Translations under genes and position numbers: made by a program
In this document: positions 1-7,126 of the stretch, piece after piece
Layout: the number at the start of each line of letters is the position of its first letter
Numbering within the stretch: position 1 is the first letter of the stretch
Origin: JAHIJO01 sp964486075
GTDB taxonomy: Bacteria; Verrucomicrobiota; Kiritimatiellia; JAAZAB01
Length of the DNA: 11,301 nucleotides
Direction: 5' to 3'
NCBI GenBank assembly: GCA_964486075.1
Contig: CAZALU010000093.1
Span: 1-11,301, forward strand
Notes under the pieces: model-generated
What the model was told of the DNA's origin: nothing
Seen by the model: the letters and a program-made list of their open reading frames with translations, nothing else
The model's database searches: none

Positions 1-4
1 AGAT

Positions 5-31
5 GAGATTTCTCGCTACGCTCGAAATGAC
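5..31. repeat. Dispersed short repeat, fragment
   Basis: On the minus strand this stretch reads as a partly palindromic unit with ATTTC and GAAAT ends around a GAGCGTAGCGA core. I recall very similar units scattered between genes in many uncultured bacterial genomes, but that is memory, not a search. It occurs once in this window. Confidence 0.35.
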
Positions 32-76
32 AATCTTTGCTTATCCGGGTTTTTCAGGCTGAGTAGTTACAGATTT

Positions 77-105
77 TTAACCACAAAAGAACGCCAAGAT
101 AAAAC
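77..105 (+). repeat. Imperfect repeat, partner of 2953-2980 (inverted)
   Basis: This A-rich unit begins TTAACCACAAA and continues GAACGCCAAGATAAAAC. The reverse complement of 2953-2980 begins TTAACCGCAAAG and continues AATGCAAAGATAAGAC, so the two match over about 28 bases with four or five differences. The copies bracket purL in opposite orientation. They look like the short A-rich intergenic repeats seen in many environmental genomes. Confidence 0.5.
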
Positions 106-307
106 TTGTCTGTTTCCCTTACCACCTTCGACGGATCCGCCTTCGGCCATCGCTGTGCAAGTTGAAGCGCGGCGCACGCGACACATGCCGGACAATGCGC
201 GGCTTAACACCTTATCCACACGGAACCGGCACCAAAACAAGAACATTTCTGAGTCACCCCGTGCAGCTATCTTGGATTGCGGGCGTCAGCTCGCTTGAGT
301 CACCGGG

Positions 308-2557
308 TCACGCGAGAGTCTTTTTCATCCGCGAAGGGATGGCGTTGCGCCAGGCGACGCTCAGTTTTTTCAGCGGGAAGTCGATGATGGCCTTCTCTTG
401 AAATTGAATTGTAAATCTTTTTCCACCGACGCTGCCCAGAACGTGATAAGGAACAGAATATTTTTTTGCGATCTTTTCCAAAGCGCCCAGGTTTTTCTTA
501 TTCAGCGAAACCACGATCCGGGAAGGCGCCTCGCCGTACAATATTTCATCCAGCCTGATAGCGTTGTTCTTTAAACCATCCAGGTTGATCTCCGCGCCCA
601 GCATTTTACTGGCATTGCTGACAGATGACTCAACCAGGGTTACGGCCAACCCGCCTTCTGAACAATCGTGGGCGGAATTGATAAGGCCTGATTCGATGGC
701 CTCAAGAGCTGCTGCCTGAACAGCTTGCTCGACCTTCATATCTATCCGGGGATTGCCCCGCTTTTGCTTGTGCACCAGGTATAAATACTCGCTGCCGGAA
801 AGATCGGCCTTGTTTTTACCCAGCAGAACTATCAAATCGCCCTCGTTTTTAAAATTCTGGGTGACATATTTATCCGCATCTTTAATCAATCCGACCATTC
901 CCACCAACGGGGTCGGGTCTATTGCCCCTTTAGGACTTTCATTATAAAAACTCACGTTACCGCTGACAACCGGTGTGTTTAACACCTTGCAAGCATAAGA
1001 GAGTCCTTCGATACACTTAACGAATTGCCAGTAGTTTTCCGGCTTCATCGGATTGCCAAAATTCAAGCCGTCTGTAATCGCCAGCGGCTTGCCGCCGCTG
1101 CACACTATATTTCTCGCAGCTTCCGCCACCGCCATCATCGCGCCATGGTAGGGGTTCAAACAGCAAAACCGTCCATTGCAATCCACGCTTATGGCCAGGG
1201 CCTTTTTAGTGCCCTTAACCTTGATCACCGCCGCATCCGAACCTGCTCCCACCGCCACCGTGTCTTTGTCCATGAAAGTAAAGCTTTTACAAGCCGATTC
1301 CTTGCTGGCAATGGTAGGCGCGTCAAGCAATTGCAGCAGCACTCGGCTCAAGTCAGCGGGCTCTTTAATCGCTGCGCGATCCAATTTCTGCATCTCTTTC
1401 AAATCCTTGGGAAATTTAGCTTCCCTGTCGTAGAGCGGCGCGTTTTTCGTAAGGGCTTCCGGTGGAATCTCGCAAACCACCACGCCATTTTCCTTAATCC
1501 GCATTATTTTATCAGCGGTTACCTTGCCGATTTTAACCGCCTTGACTTTCCATTTTTTCAATATGGTCAAGGCCGCTGCTGCGTTTTCCTCACTTAAAAT
1601 CGCCAGCATTCTCTCTTGCGATTCAGACAAAAGCATTTCATAGGGGCTCATCCCTTTTTCGCTGCGGGGAACCAATGCCACATCTATTTCAATGCCAGTA
1701 CCGCTCCGGAAAGCTGTCTCGCATGAAGAGCAGGCGAGTCCGGCTGCGCCCATATCCTGCATTCCCACAACCAGTTTCTTTTCTATCAACTCAAGACAGG
1801 CCTCTCTCAAGCGCAGACCCAGTGCAGGATCGCCGATGGCCACCGGGCTTTTAGCGGACTTAGATTCTGCGGTAATTTCCTTGGAAGCAAAGCTGGCCCC
1901 GCCTACACCATCCCGGCCCGTATCCTTGCCTATATAATAAATGGAGTTACCCACTCCGCTGGCGGCGCCTTTGACAATATTGCTATGTTTGACAATGCCG
2001 ATAACAAAGGCGTTAACCAGGGGATTCCCCTCATAACTCTCATCGAAACAGGTTTCTCCGCCCACCACGTTGATCTTTGCGATATTGGCGTAATGGGACA
2101 GCCCTCTAATGACTTCTTTAAACAGCCATTTAACTTTTTTGTTATCCAGACTTCCGAATCGAAGCGCCGCCAGACCTGCCACCGGCCTGGCCCCCATGGT
2201 AAATATATCCCTTAAACATCCGCCTATGCCCGTGGCCGAGGCCTGAAAGGGCTCTACGGCTGAAGGATGGTTGTGCGATTCGATCTTGAAGGCAACGCCC
2301 AAACCATCCCCGATATCAACAACTCCGGAATTTTCCTCACCGGCTCCCACCAACACCTGCTTGCCCTTGGTGGGAAACAATTTGAAAAGCTTACGCGAAT
2401 TTTTATAACTGCAATGCTCCGACCACATTGCCGAAAAGACGCCCAGCTCCGTAAAATTCGGGACCCGGCCCATCAATTTCTTGATCTTGCCAAATTCAAT
2501 ATCGGTAAGCCCTAAACGCTTGGCCAATTCCAGATTAACTTTAACGTCAGCTTTCAT
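308..2557 (-). CDS. purL: Phosphoribosylformylglycinamidine synthase, large subunit (PurL)
   Basis: Catalyses the fourth step of purine synthesis in the cytoplasm: ATP-dependent conversion of FGAR to FGAM, using ammonia delivered by the glutaminase PurQ through the PurS bridge. The 749 residues match the PurSQL-type subunit rather than the roughly 1,300-residue fused enzyme, so purS and purQ must lie elsewhere. Visible motifs are SEHCSYK (46-52), ESHNHPS (93-99) with the conserved active-site histidine region, TGIGGCLRDI (109-118), GGETCFDESYEGNP, GDP (242-244), QDMGAAGL (267-274) and SESQERM (311-317). A second AIRS-like half follows, with TDGLNFGNP and SAHDCSEGGL. The start is fixed by AAGGAG eight bases upstream of ATG. 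It appears to be a single-gene unit with long spacers on both sides. The upstream region carries a 9-bp hairpin (2583-2615). No frameshift or missing motif was seen. Confidence 0.97.
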   Translation of the reverse strand: MKADVKVNLELAKRLGLTDIEFGKIKKLMGRVPNFTELGVFSAMWSEHCSYKNSRKLFKLFPTKGKQVLVGAGEENSGVVDIGDGLGVAFKIESHNHPSAVEPFQASATGIGGCLRDIFTMGARPVAGLAALRFGSLDNKKVKWLFKEVIRGLSHYANIAKINVVGGETCFDESYEGNPLVNAFVIGIVKHSNIVKGAASGVGNSIYYIGKDTGRDGVGGASFASKEITAESKSAKSPVAIGDPALGLRLREACLELIEKKLVVGMQDMGAAGLACSSCETAFRSGTGIEIDVALVPRSEKGMSPYEMLLSESQERMLAILSEENAAAALTILKKWKVKAVKIGKVTADKIMRIKENGVVVCEIPPEALTKNAPLYDREAKFPKDLKEMQKLDRAAIKEPADLSRVLLQLLDAPTIASKESACKSFTFMDKDTVAVGAGSDAAVIKVKGTKKALAISVDCNGRFCCLNPYHGAMMAVAEAARNIVCSGGKPLAITDGLNFGNPMKPENYWQFVKCIEGLSYACKVLNTPVVSGNVSFYNESPKGAIDPTPLVGMVGLIKDADKYVTQNFKNEGDLIVLLGKNKADLSGSEYLYLVHKQKRGNPRIDMKVEQAVQAAALEAIESGLINSAHDCSEGGLAVTLVESSVSNASKMLGAEINLDGLKNNAIRLDEILYGEAPSRIVVSLNKKNLGALEKIAKKYSVPYHVLGSVGGKRFTIQFQEKAIIDFPLKKLSVAWRNAIPSRMKKTLA

Positions 2558-2582
2558 GGTTTTAACTCCTTAAATAAGTTTG

Positions 2583-2615
2583 GGACTTGGGTCGCACTGT
2601 TCGCAGCCCAAGTCC
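2583..2615 (-). promoter_or_regulatory. Hairpin in the purL leader
   Basis: A perfect 9-bp inverted repeat (GGACTTGGG with CCCAAGTCC) has a 15-base loop and ends 25 bases before the purL ATG. The loop holds two direct TCGCA copies separated by CTGT, read on the plus strand. It could act as an mRNA stem, an attenuator or an operator. No T-run follows and no known purine riboswitch core was recognised. A regulatory role is inferred from position only. Confidence 0.35.
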
Positions 2616-2656
2616 TCTGGTTCCTTATTGAACCCCTTTCAACGCTGAATTACAAT

Positions 2657-2682
2657 AAAAAAATCGGGTCTTCCGCAGGAAG
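2657..2682 (-). terminator. Weak terminator-like hairpin upstream of purL
   Basis: On the minus strand a short stem CTTCC-TGC-GGAAG (2670-2682) is followed six bases later by seven Ts (2657-2663). It could stop transcription arriving from the recN unit before purL. The stem is only 5 bp and the T-run is not adjacent, so this is tentative. Confidence 0.25.
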
Positions 2683-2725
2683 TTTGGGCCAAGGCCGGCA
2701 TTCACCACGGAACAGATTTACAATG

Positions 2726-2856
2726 GAGGCTCTTGCAAAACCCCTGCGGACGCGACGGAGCGCGTCCCTCCAGTTCTAAAACCAGTCTGTTAGCGCGACC
2801 TCGGGAGGGCCACGCTTCGTCGTGGCCATCTTCAGCAGGGGTTTTGCAAGAGCCTC
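2726..2856. repeat. 131-base palindromic element with two GGAG hairpins (REP-pair-like)
   Basis: The ends are a perfect 22-base inverted repeat (2726-2747 and 2835-2856) with a GCTCTTGCAAAACCCC core. Inside lie two hairpins with 7-bp stems and 6-base loops. The first is GGACGCG/CGCGTCC (2748-2767) and the second GGCCACG/CGTGGCC (2808-2827). Each is directly preceded by GGAG on its own 5' side: minus strand 2771-2768 for the first, plus strand 2804-2807 for the second. The two units therefore point away from each other. GGAG or GTAG next to a hairpin is the signature of REP palindromes mobilised by RAYT transposases. There is no room for a protein, so the element would be non-autonomous. It lies between purL and recN. 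Confidence 0.65.
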
Positions 2857-2863
2857 AATGATA

Positions 2864-2920
2864 AACAGGATGCACAGGATCGATAGCGGCCACCAGAGCC
2901 TTCATCCTGTCCATCCTGTT
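2864..2920. repeat. 17-bp inverted repeat, one mismatch
   Basis: Arms 2864-2880 and 2904-2920 pair at 16 of 17 positions around a 23-base spacer. Each arm is itself a repeat of an ACAGGAT word. I recall closely similar words as dispersed repeats in environmental genomes. It starts eight bases after the 131-base element. No T-run follows on either strand. Confidence 0.5.
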
Positions 2921-2952
2921 AAATTCCTAATGAATCCTGATTTCATGCACCA

Positions 2953-2980
2953 GTCTTATCTTTGCATTCTTTGCGGTTAA
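2953..2980 (-). repeat. Imperfect repeat, inverted partner of 77-105
   Basis: This is the second copy of the A-rich unit, in opposite orientation on the far side of purL. It differs from 77-105 by four or five bases, including one missing A. Confidence 0.5.
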
Positions 2981-3211
2981 ATAATCGGCTCTTGTCTGCA
3001 GACCGGAGAGGAGAAGAATTATCTCGCGCAGAGGCGCAGGGTTCAGATATAAAACAGATAACTCCGACACGCCGTTACTCCCATACGCCGTTACGTCGCC
3101 CCCTCTGTGGCTACTCCGTCACTCGTAGGAAACTGCATGCCTCCGCGTCTCTGTGGTGAAGGTTTGCCTTAACACAAGGATTCTGCAGAAGAACCCCAAA
3201 ATTGAGAGGTA
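2981..3211. other. Repeat-rich spacer between purL and recN, no gene
   Basis: No coding frame is credible. ACGCCGTTAC occurs twice, 16 bases apart (3069-3078 and 3085-3094). A CAGAGGCGCAGGG word at 3029-3041 resembles the reverse complement of 3141-3154 (CAGAGACGCGGAG), so the spacer contains another loosely inverted pair. These look like decayed dispersed repeats. Two direct copies are too few for a CRISPR array. Confidence 0.4.
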
Positions 3212-3234
3212 TCCCGATCTTTTAAAAATCGGGA
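3212..3234 (-). terminator. Hairpin just after recN, possible terminator
   Basis: A perfect 7-bp stem (TCCCGAT with ATCGGGA) encloses a 9-base AT-rich loop and starts 11 bases after the recN stop. The position suits the end of the four-gene unit. The downstream minus strand has only a loose T-rich run (CAATTTTGG), so it is not a classic intrinsic terminator. Confidence 0.4.
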
Positions 3235-3245
3235 ACGCTCGCCGA

Positions 3246-4913
3246 TCAGCCCCGGGCCTTGACCAGCATTTCCCGGGCGTGCTTGAGGGTCACGCTGGTC
3301 AGATCTCGTCCGCCCAGCATGCGGGCGATTTCGTCAACCCGGCGCTCCGCGCTCAAGCGCGTGATCCCGCTGAAAGTCCGCTCGCCCCGCGTCGCCTTGC
3401 TGACCGCGAACTGGGTGTCCCCATAGACCGCGACCTGCGGCAGATGGGTGATGCAAAGAACCTGGTGCCGACGCGCAATCCCGGCCAGCTTGATGCCAAT
3501 AGCCTGGCCCATTTTGCCGCCGACATTGACATCAATTTCATCGAACACCAGAATGGGGATGCGGTCGTGATCGGCACAGACGGTTTTAATAGCCAGCATG
3601 ACGCGGGACATTTCGCCACTGGATGCTATGGCCCGCAGTGGCCGGCCGGGCTCGCCCGGGTTCGGCGTGAACCCGAATTCCACGGCGTCCAAGCCGGAGG
3701 CCCTGGCCTCCGCCTCGCGCAGAGCCACGGAAAACGCAGCCTGCGGAAAGCCCAGGTCCTCCATCTCTTTCTTGACGGTTTTTTCCAGGCGCTTAGCCGT
3801 TATCGTCCGCTTGCGCCTGAGGGCCAAGCCCTGCGTCTCCAGGCGCGCTCGGATTGCAGCCAGCTCCTTGTCCAGCCGGGCCAGCTGTTCTCCGCGCGTT
3901 TTAAAATCATGCAGTTTGTGTCTGGCCTGATCGAGATAGACCAGAATTTCAGGGACAGTTGTCCCGTATTTACGCTTCATTTTACGGTAACAGGCCAGGC
4001 GTTCGTCCAGCCATTGCAGGCGGACCGGGTCGCCCTCGATTTTCTGCATGAAACTATCCAGGCCACGGGCCAGCTCCTGGATCTGCACGGCCGCGGATTT
4101 GGCGTCCGCCTGCCAGGCCACAGCCTCCTCGGCCAGGTTGGCCAGCTCACCCAGGGAGTGCTGGGCCAAGGCCAAGGCGGTAAAAGCGCTGGATTCGCCT
4201 TCCGTCAGAGCATGACGCACATTTTCCACCAACTGGAGAATACGCTGGGCATTGCCCTGCAACATCTGCTCCCGGCTGACGGCATCCTCCTCGTCTTGCT
4301 TCAAATTCGCCGCCTCCAATTCCTTGACCTGGAAATCCAGCAGGTCGATCTGCCGCATCACATCCTGATCATTCGCCTCCAGCGCCAGCCTTTGAGCCTG
4401 TAACGCCCGCCAGGCATCGTATATTTGGCGGTACGCCTGCCGTTGATCGTCCAGGTCACCAAAGGCATCCAACAGCCCCATCTGAAACTCGGGGCTGAAG
4501 AGCGATTGATGATCGTGCGGGCCGTGCATATCCACCAGCAGATCGCCGATGGCTTTAAGGACTTGGAGCGTAGCGGCGCCGTTGTTGACATATTGACGCC
4601 CGGCACCAGATGCCGAGAGCATGCGCCGGATGAGCAAACGTCCTTCGGAGCATGGATCAAGGCCCGATTCGTGGAGAATGGCGTCTATTTCCAGCGGATG
4701 TTCCAGCGCAAAATCAGCCTCGATGATACACTGGCTCTCCCCCTCACGGATAACGCCTTTTTCGGCGCGCTCGCCGAGCAGGAGACTCAGGGCGCCAACG
4801 ATGATGGATTTTCCAGCGCCGGTTTCCCCGCTAATCACGTTGAGCCCCGGCGTAAACTCGACTCGCAGCGCATCCACCAGCGCCAGATTTTTGATCTGGA
4901 GAGATTGGAGCAT
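3246..4913 (-). CDS. recN: DNA repair protein RecN
   Basis: RecN is an SMC-like ATPase that acts at DNA double-strand breaks during recombinational repair. The 555 residues are the usual family length. Visible parts are the N-terminal Walker A GETGAGKS (29-36), GPHDHQS (131-137), a central helical and probably coiled-coil region (about 155-400), the ABC signature ASSGE (430-434), Walker B ILVFDEID (454-461) and the ITHLPQVA switch region (488-495). The signature loop reads SSGE where many RecN proteins have SGGE. The second motif has Pro where HGQ is common. Both look like lineage variants because the rest of the ATPase is intact. The ATG lies two bases after the stop of the zinc-ribbon gene, so translation is probably coupled. 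GGGGA about ten bases upstream could serve as ribosome-binding site. No LexA-type operator is seen here, so any SOS control would have to act on a distant promoter. Confidence 0.96.
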   Translation of the reverse strand: MLQSLQIKNLALVDALRVEFTPGLNVISGETGAGKSIIVGALSLLLGERAEKGVIREGESQCIIEADFALEHPLEIDAILHESGLDPCSEGRLLIRRMLSASGAGRQYVNNGAATLQVLKAIGDLLVDMHGPHDHQSLFSPEFQMGLLDAFGDLDDQRQAYRQIYDAWRALQAQRLALEANDQDVMRQIDLLDFQVKELEAANLKQDEEDAVSREQMLQGNAQRILQLVENVRHALTEGESSAFTALALAQHSLGELANLAEEAVAWQADAKSAAVQIQELARGLDSFMQKIEGDPVRLQWLDERLACYRKMKRKYGTTVPEILVYLDQARHKLHDFKTRGEQLARLDKELAAIRARLETQGLALRRKRTITAKRLEKTVKKEMEDLGFPQAAFSVALREAEARASGLDAVEFGFTPNPGEPGRPLRAIASSGEMSRVMLAIKTVCADHDRIPILVFDEIDVNVGGKMGQAIGIKLAGIARRHQVLCITHLPQVAVYGDTQFAVSKATRGERTFSGITRLSAERRVDEIARMLGGRDLTSVTLKHAREMLVKARG

Positions 4914-4915
4914 CG

Positions 4916-5140
4916 CTAATCCCCGCTATACGGGCAACTCCCGCTCGAACAGGTCGCACAGGCGGCCGAAGGCTCGTTTTTTCGTCCGCCGCCGGAAACC
5001 GACACGCTGAATCCGGATAGCGCCTTTTGCAAGTTTTTGCCGCCGCAATGGGGACACTGCACCGGAACATCACCCGCCGAACGCAAGAGGTGTTCAAACC
5101 GTTTTCCGCATCCGCCGCACACGTATTCAAAAATCGGCAT
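4916..5140 (-). CDS. FmdB-type small zinc-ribbon protein
   Basis: This 74-residue protein begins MPIFEYVCGGCGKRFEHL, the hallmark of the FmdB/CxxC_CxxC_SSSS family of putative regulatory zinc ribbons. C8-x2-C11 and C29-x2-C32 form the predicted zinc site. A Gly/Ser-rich linker (about 42-60) leads to a Cys-rich tail with C61, C64 and C69 (ACATCSSGSCPYSGD), as in many family members. The exact role of the family is not established; regulatory or metal-related functions have been proposed. AAGGAT seven bases before the ATG supports the start. The gene lies 14 bases after mtnP and two bases before recN, so it is firmly inside the unit. Confidence 0.88.
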   Translation of the reverse strand: MPIFEYVCGGCGKRFEHLLRSAGDVPVQCPHCGGKNLQKALSGFSVSVSGGGRKNEPSAACATCSSGSCPYSGD

Positions 5141-5154
5141 GTCTTAAATCCTTT

Positions 5155-5940
5155 TTACAGACTATTGATATCAGATCGGTTCCGGCAATCGCAGGGGCCA
5201 TCCTCAATCTTGCCGATCACCTCCGGCAATATTCGCAGAACATTCGCCGCATTGGATTCCATAGTCTTCAGGATGAGTTCAAAGGTGACCGATTCCTTCG
5301 ACTCATGCCAGCAATCATAATCGGTGCTCATGGCTATGGAGACGTAGCAAAGACCCGCTTCCCGGGCCAGGACAACTTCCGGCACGGTGCTCATGTTGAT
5401 CACATCCCCGCCCCACATCTGAAACATGCGGCTCTCAGCTTTTGACGAAAAACGGGGGCCTTCTATAGTCACTACGGTGCCTTTGAGATGATGGGGAATT
5501 TGCAGCTCGCGAGCAGCTTCCGCACACAGGCGCCTGAGTTTGGGACAGAACGGCTCAGCCATCGGAATATGGCAGACGGTGTTGCCTTCGTAAAAAGTCT
5601 GGGTGCGACGGGTGGTGCGGTCGATAAATTGGTCGATGAACACGAGGTGGCCGGGCTCGATCTCCTCGCGTAGACTGCCGCAGGCCGTCGTGGCAATGAC
5701 ATGCGTGACTCCCAGTTTCCGGAACGCCCAGATATTGGCCCGATAATTTACCAGCGAAGGCATGATCCGGTGGTCGGTCCCATGTCGCGGCAGAGCGACG
5801 ACATCTAGCCCTTGCAATTTTCCGGTGATAACCAGATCCGATGTGGCGCCGTAAGGCGTGTGAATTTTTTCACGCTTGATATGGGTCAGGTTTAATTTAT
5901 CGTCCAACCCCGACCCGCCTATAATTCCGACTTTAGCCAT
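5155..5940 (-). CDS. mtnP: S-methyl-5'-thioadenosine phosphorylase
   Basis: Splits methylthioadenosine, a by-product of polyamine and related syntheses, with phosphate into adenine and methylthioribose-1-phosphate in the cytoplasm. The 261 residues show the PNP/MTAP fold motifs: GGSG (8-11), PRHG (51-54), NYRAN (65-69), ACGS (86-89), IEGPRFSS (159-166) and NMSTVPEVVLARE (182-194). STDYDCW (205-211) carries the two aspartates that select the 6-amino group of adenine. Purine nucleoside phosphorylases for inosine or guanosine have Asn there, so MTA is the likely substrate. AGGGAG seven bases before ATG supports the start. The C-terminus holds an odd CDC (250-252). Eighty-one bases separate it from the upstream PHP gene. 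No other methionine-salvage gene is visible. Confidence 0.94.
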   Translation of the reverse strand: MAKVGIIGGSGLDDKLNLTHIKREKIHTPYGATSDLVITGKLQGLDVVALPRHGTDHRIMPSLVNYRANIWAFRKLGVTHVIATTACGSLREEIEPGHLVFIDQFIDRTTRRTQTFYEGNTVCHIPMAEPFCPKLRRLCAEAARELQIPHHLKGTVVTIEGPRFSSKAESRMFQMWGGDVINMSTVPEVVLAREAGLCYVSIAMSTDYDCWHESKESVTFELILKTMESNAANVLRILPEVIGKIEDGPCDCRNRSDINSL

Positions 5941-6021
5941 TACCTGACTCCCTTCTCAAATCTTTCCAAATACCGGGCAACTTTATTCCAGCCAACTCAA
6001 AAAAATGATAGTGTATAGTCG

Positions 6022-6858
6022 CTACCTCAGGCACGCGTCGAGTTGATCCAGGACCGTGTCGGGCACGTTCAAGTCGCCGAAGCCAGTACCCAGCTTGATA
6101 TCGGGCATCGGGGCGCCGTGAAAATCGGTACCGCCGGTTGCCACCAAGTTGAATTTAGCGGCCAGGGCGGAATACTGTTTCATCAGCTTGGGACTCTGCT
6201 GGGGATAAAACACCTCGATCCCCTGCAGCCCTGCCTGCGCCAAATCGCCAACCAGCTTTTCTAAGGCCTGCTTGCCCAAATGCAAAGTGAACGGATGCGC
6301 CAGCACGGCCAGGCCGCCGGCATTGTGGATAATTTCCACGCCCTGAGCGGGCGTCATACGCAGGCGATTGGCATAGCCGGGCTTGCCCTTGGCCAGGTAT
6401 TTCTGGAAGGCCTCGTCCCGGGTGCGCACGTAACCCCGGGCCACCAGCGCCTGGGCAAAATGTAAACGCCCCACATTATCCTCGCCGGCATACGCGGCCA
6501 CTTCGCTCATGGTTAGGGCCAGACCCATGGCATTGACCTGCTTCAATATTTCACGATTCCGGTGTTCACGTCCGGAGCGCAGCTTGGCAATATGTTCGGT
6601 CAAAACCGGATTCCGGTGATCTATAAAATAGCCCAGCAAGTGCATGGTGCCGCCAGGAAAATCTAAGCTGATTTCCACTCCCGCAACACCGCGCACTTGC
6701 TGTTTAATGCAAGCCGCCAGGAAACGCTCCACGCCCCCAACACTGTCATGATCCGTCAAGGCAATCGCCGTGAGCCCGATACTCGCCGCCGCGGCGGCCA
6801 ACTGCTCCGGGGTAAAACTGCCGTCCGAAAACGTGGAATGCGTATGCAGATCGATCAT
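6022..6858 (-). CDS. PHP-domain phosphoesterase (nucleoside bisphosphate phosphatase / RNase AM type)
   Basis: This 278-residue PHP-fold metal phosphoesterase belongs to the group that includes E. coli YciV (RNase AM) and the 3',5'-nucleoside bisphosphate phosphatase of Chromobacterium. Those enzymes remove phosphate from pAp-type nucleotides or trim short RNA 5' ends. Metal-binding motifs are HTH (5-7), TDHD (35-38), GVEI (60-63), GRLH (130-133), AHP (187-189) and GTDFHG (243-248). The full motif set suggests an active trinuclear metal centre. ATG is preceded by the modest site AAAGGCGG. It is the first gene of the minus-strand unit, so the promoter for recN probably lies upstream in the 6859-7126 spacer. 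The exact substrate cannot be read from sequence. Confidence 0.88.
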   Translation of the reverse strand: MIDLHTHSTFSDGSFTPEQLAAAAASIGLTAIALTDHDSVGGVERFLAACIKQQVRGVAGVEISLDFPGGTMHLLGYFIDHRNPVLTEHIAKLRSGREHRNREILKQVNAMGLALTMSEVAAYAGEDNVGRLHFAQALVARGYVRTRDEAFQKYLAKGKPGYANRLRMTPAQGVEIIHNAGGLAVLAHPFTLHLGKQALEKLVGDLAQAGLQGIEVFYPQQSPKLMKQYSALAAKFNLVATGGTDFHGAPMPDIKLGTGFGDLNVPDTVLDQLDACLR

Positions 6859-6903
6859 GAGCCGCCTTTCTGAGTTGCCAACGCGAATGACTTAAACAAA
6901 TCA

Positions 6904-7010
6904 TGACCGGTAACTACCGGTCAACTTTATTCTGTAGCCGACATCGCTGATGTCGGACATCGTTTCCCAAGACCGCGACCACCGGTCGCGGCCACAAAAG
7001 TTTGAAATCC
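6904..7010. repeat. Three-hairpin element, copy A (REP-pair-like)
   Basis: The element has three consecutive perfect hairpins. 6904-6923 has an 8-bp stem TGACCGGT with loop AACT. 6938-6956 has stem CCGACATC with loop GCT, directly preceded by GTAG (6934-6937). 6973-6991 has stem CCGCGACC with loop ACC, followed by CCAC where copy B has CTAC. Flanks also match copy B (11195-11301), including the TTTGAAAT tail. Hairpins 2 and 3 form an inverted pair of GTAG-type units, the layout called a REPIN. The element lies between the divergent PHP and isomerase genes. Confidence 0.7.
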
Positions 7011-7077
7011 ATTAACATTCAGCCAAGCCCTGCGGCGGGTTAATTTTTTCTTCCAATAGCGCTCCGACGAATCCCCA

Positions 7078-7101
7078 ACGCGGCGAGGGCGCCGCGTCTA
7101 C
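7078..7101 (-). repeat. Single GTAG hairpin (REP-like)
   Basis: On the minus strand GTAG (7101-7098) is followed at once by an 8-bp perfect stem, ACGCGGCG with CGCCGCGT, and a 4-base loop. The stem is unrelated to those of the other hairpins, but the architecture is the same. It sits 26 bases beyond the stop of the broken gene at 7127-7303, a typical downstream position for REP sequences. Confidence 0.6.
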
Positions 7102-7126
7102 TTGTTTAAACTTCACACACAAAGAT

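Larger units (their letters stand above)
1..307. other. Spacer downstream of purL, no gene seen
   Basis: No convincing gene lies here. A short open frame on each strand reads through the stretch, but both give low-complexity, Arg/Ser/Gly-rich translations with no recognisable motif. TGAGTCACC occurs twice (250-258 and 297-304, the second lacking a perfect match beyond this core). No GC-rich stem followed by a T-run is visible downstream of the purL stop, so the purL terminator is not identified. Two dispersed-type repeats (5-31 and 77-105) are listed separately. Confidence 0.5.

Noticed and set aside
1025..1597. Plus-strand 190-codon frame opposite purL
   Set aside because: It is antisense to conserved PurL motifs, with no ribosome site and no recognisable family.
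2726..2856. Insertion sequence
   Set aside because: There are inverted ends, but only 131 bases and no transposase frame. A non-autonomous palindromic element fits better.
3069..3094. CRISPR-like direct repeat
   Set aside because: Only two copies of a 10-base word at a 16-base period, with no array structure and no cas genes.
3153..4403. Long plus-strand open frame (416 codons) opposite recN
   Set aside because: It lies antisense to a full-length RecN with all motifs. Its translation is rich in His, Gln, Arg and Leu with no domain, as expected from the shadow of a GC-rich gene.
4914..4960. LexA (SOS) operator in front of recN
   Set aside because: Only two bases separate recN from the preceding gene, and no palindrome of the CTGT-N8-ACAG or GAAC-type was seen there or just upstream of the PHP gene.
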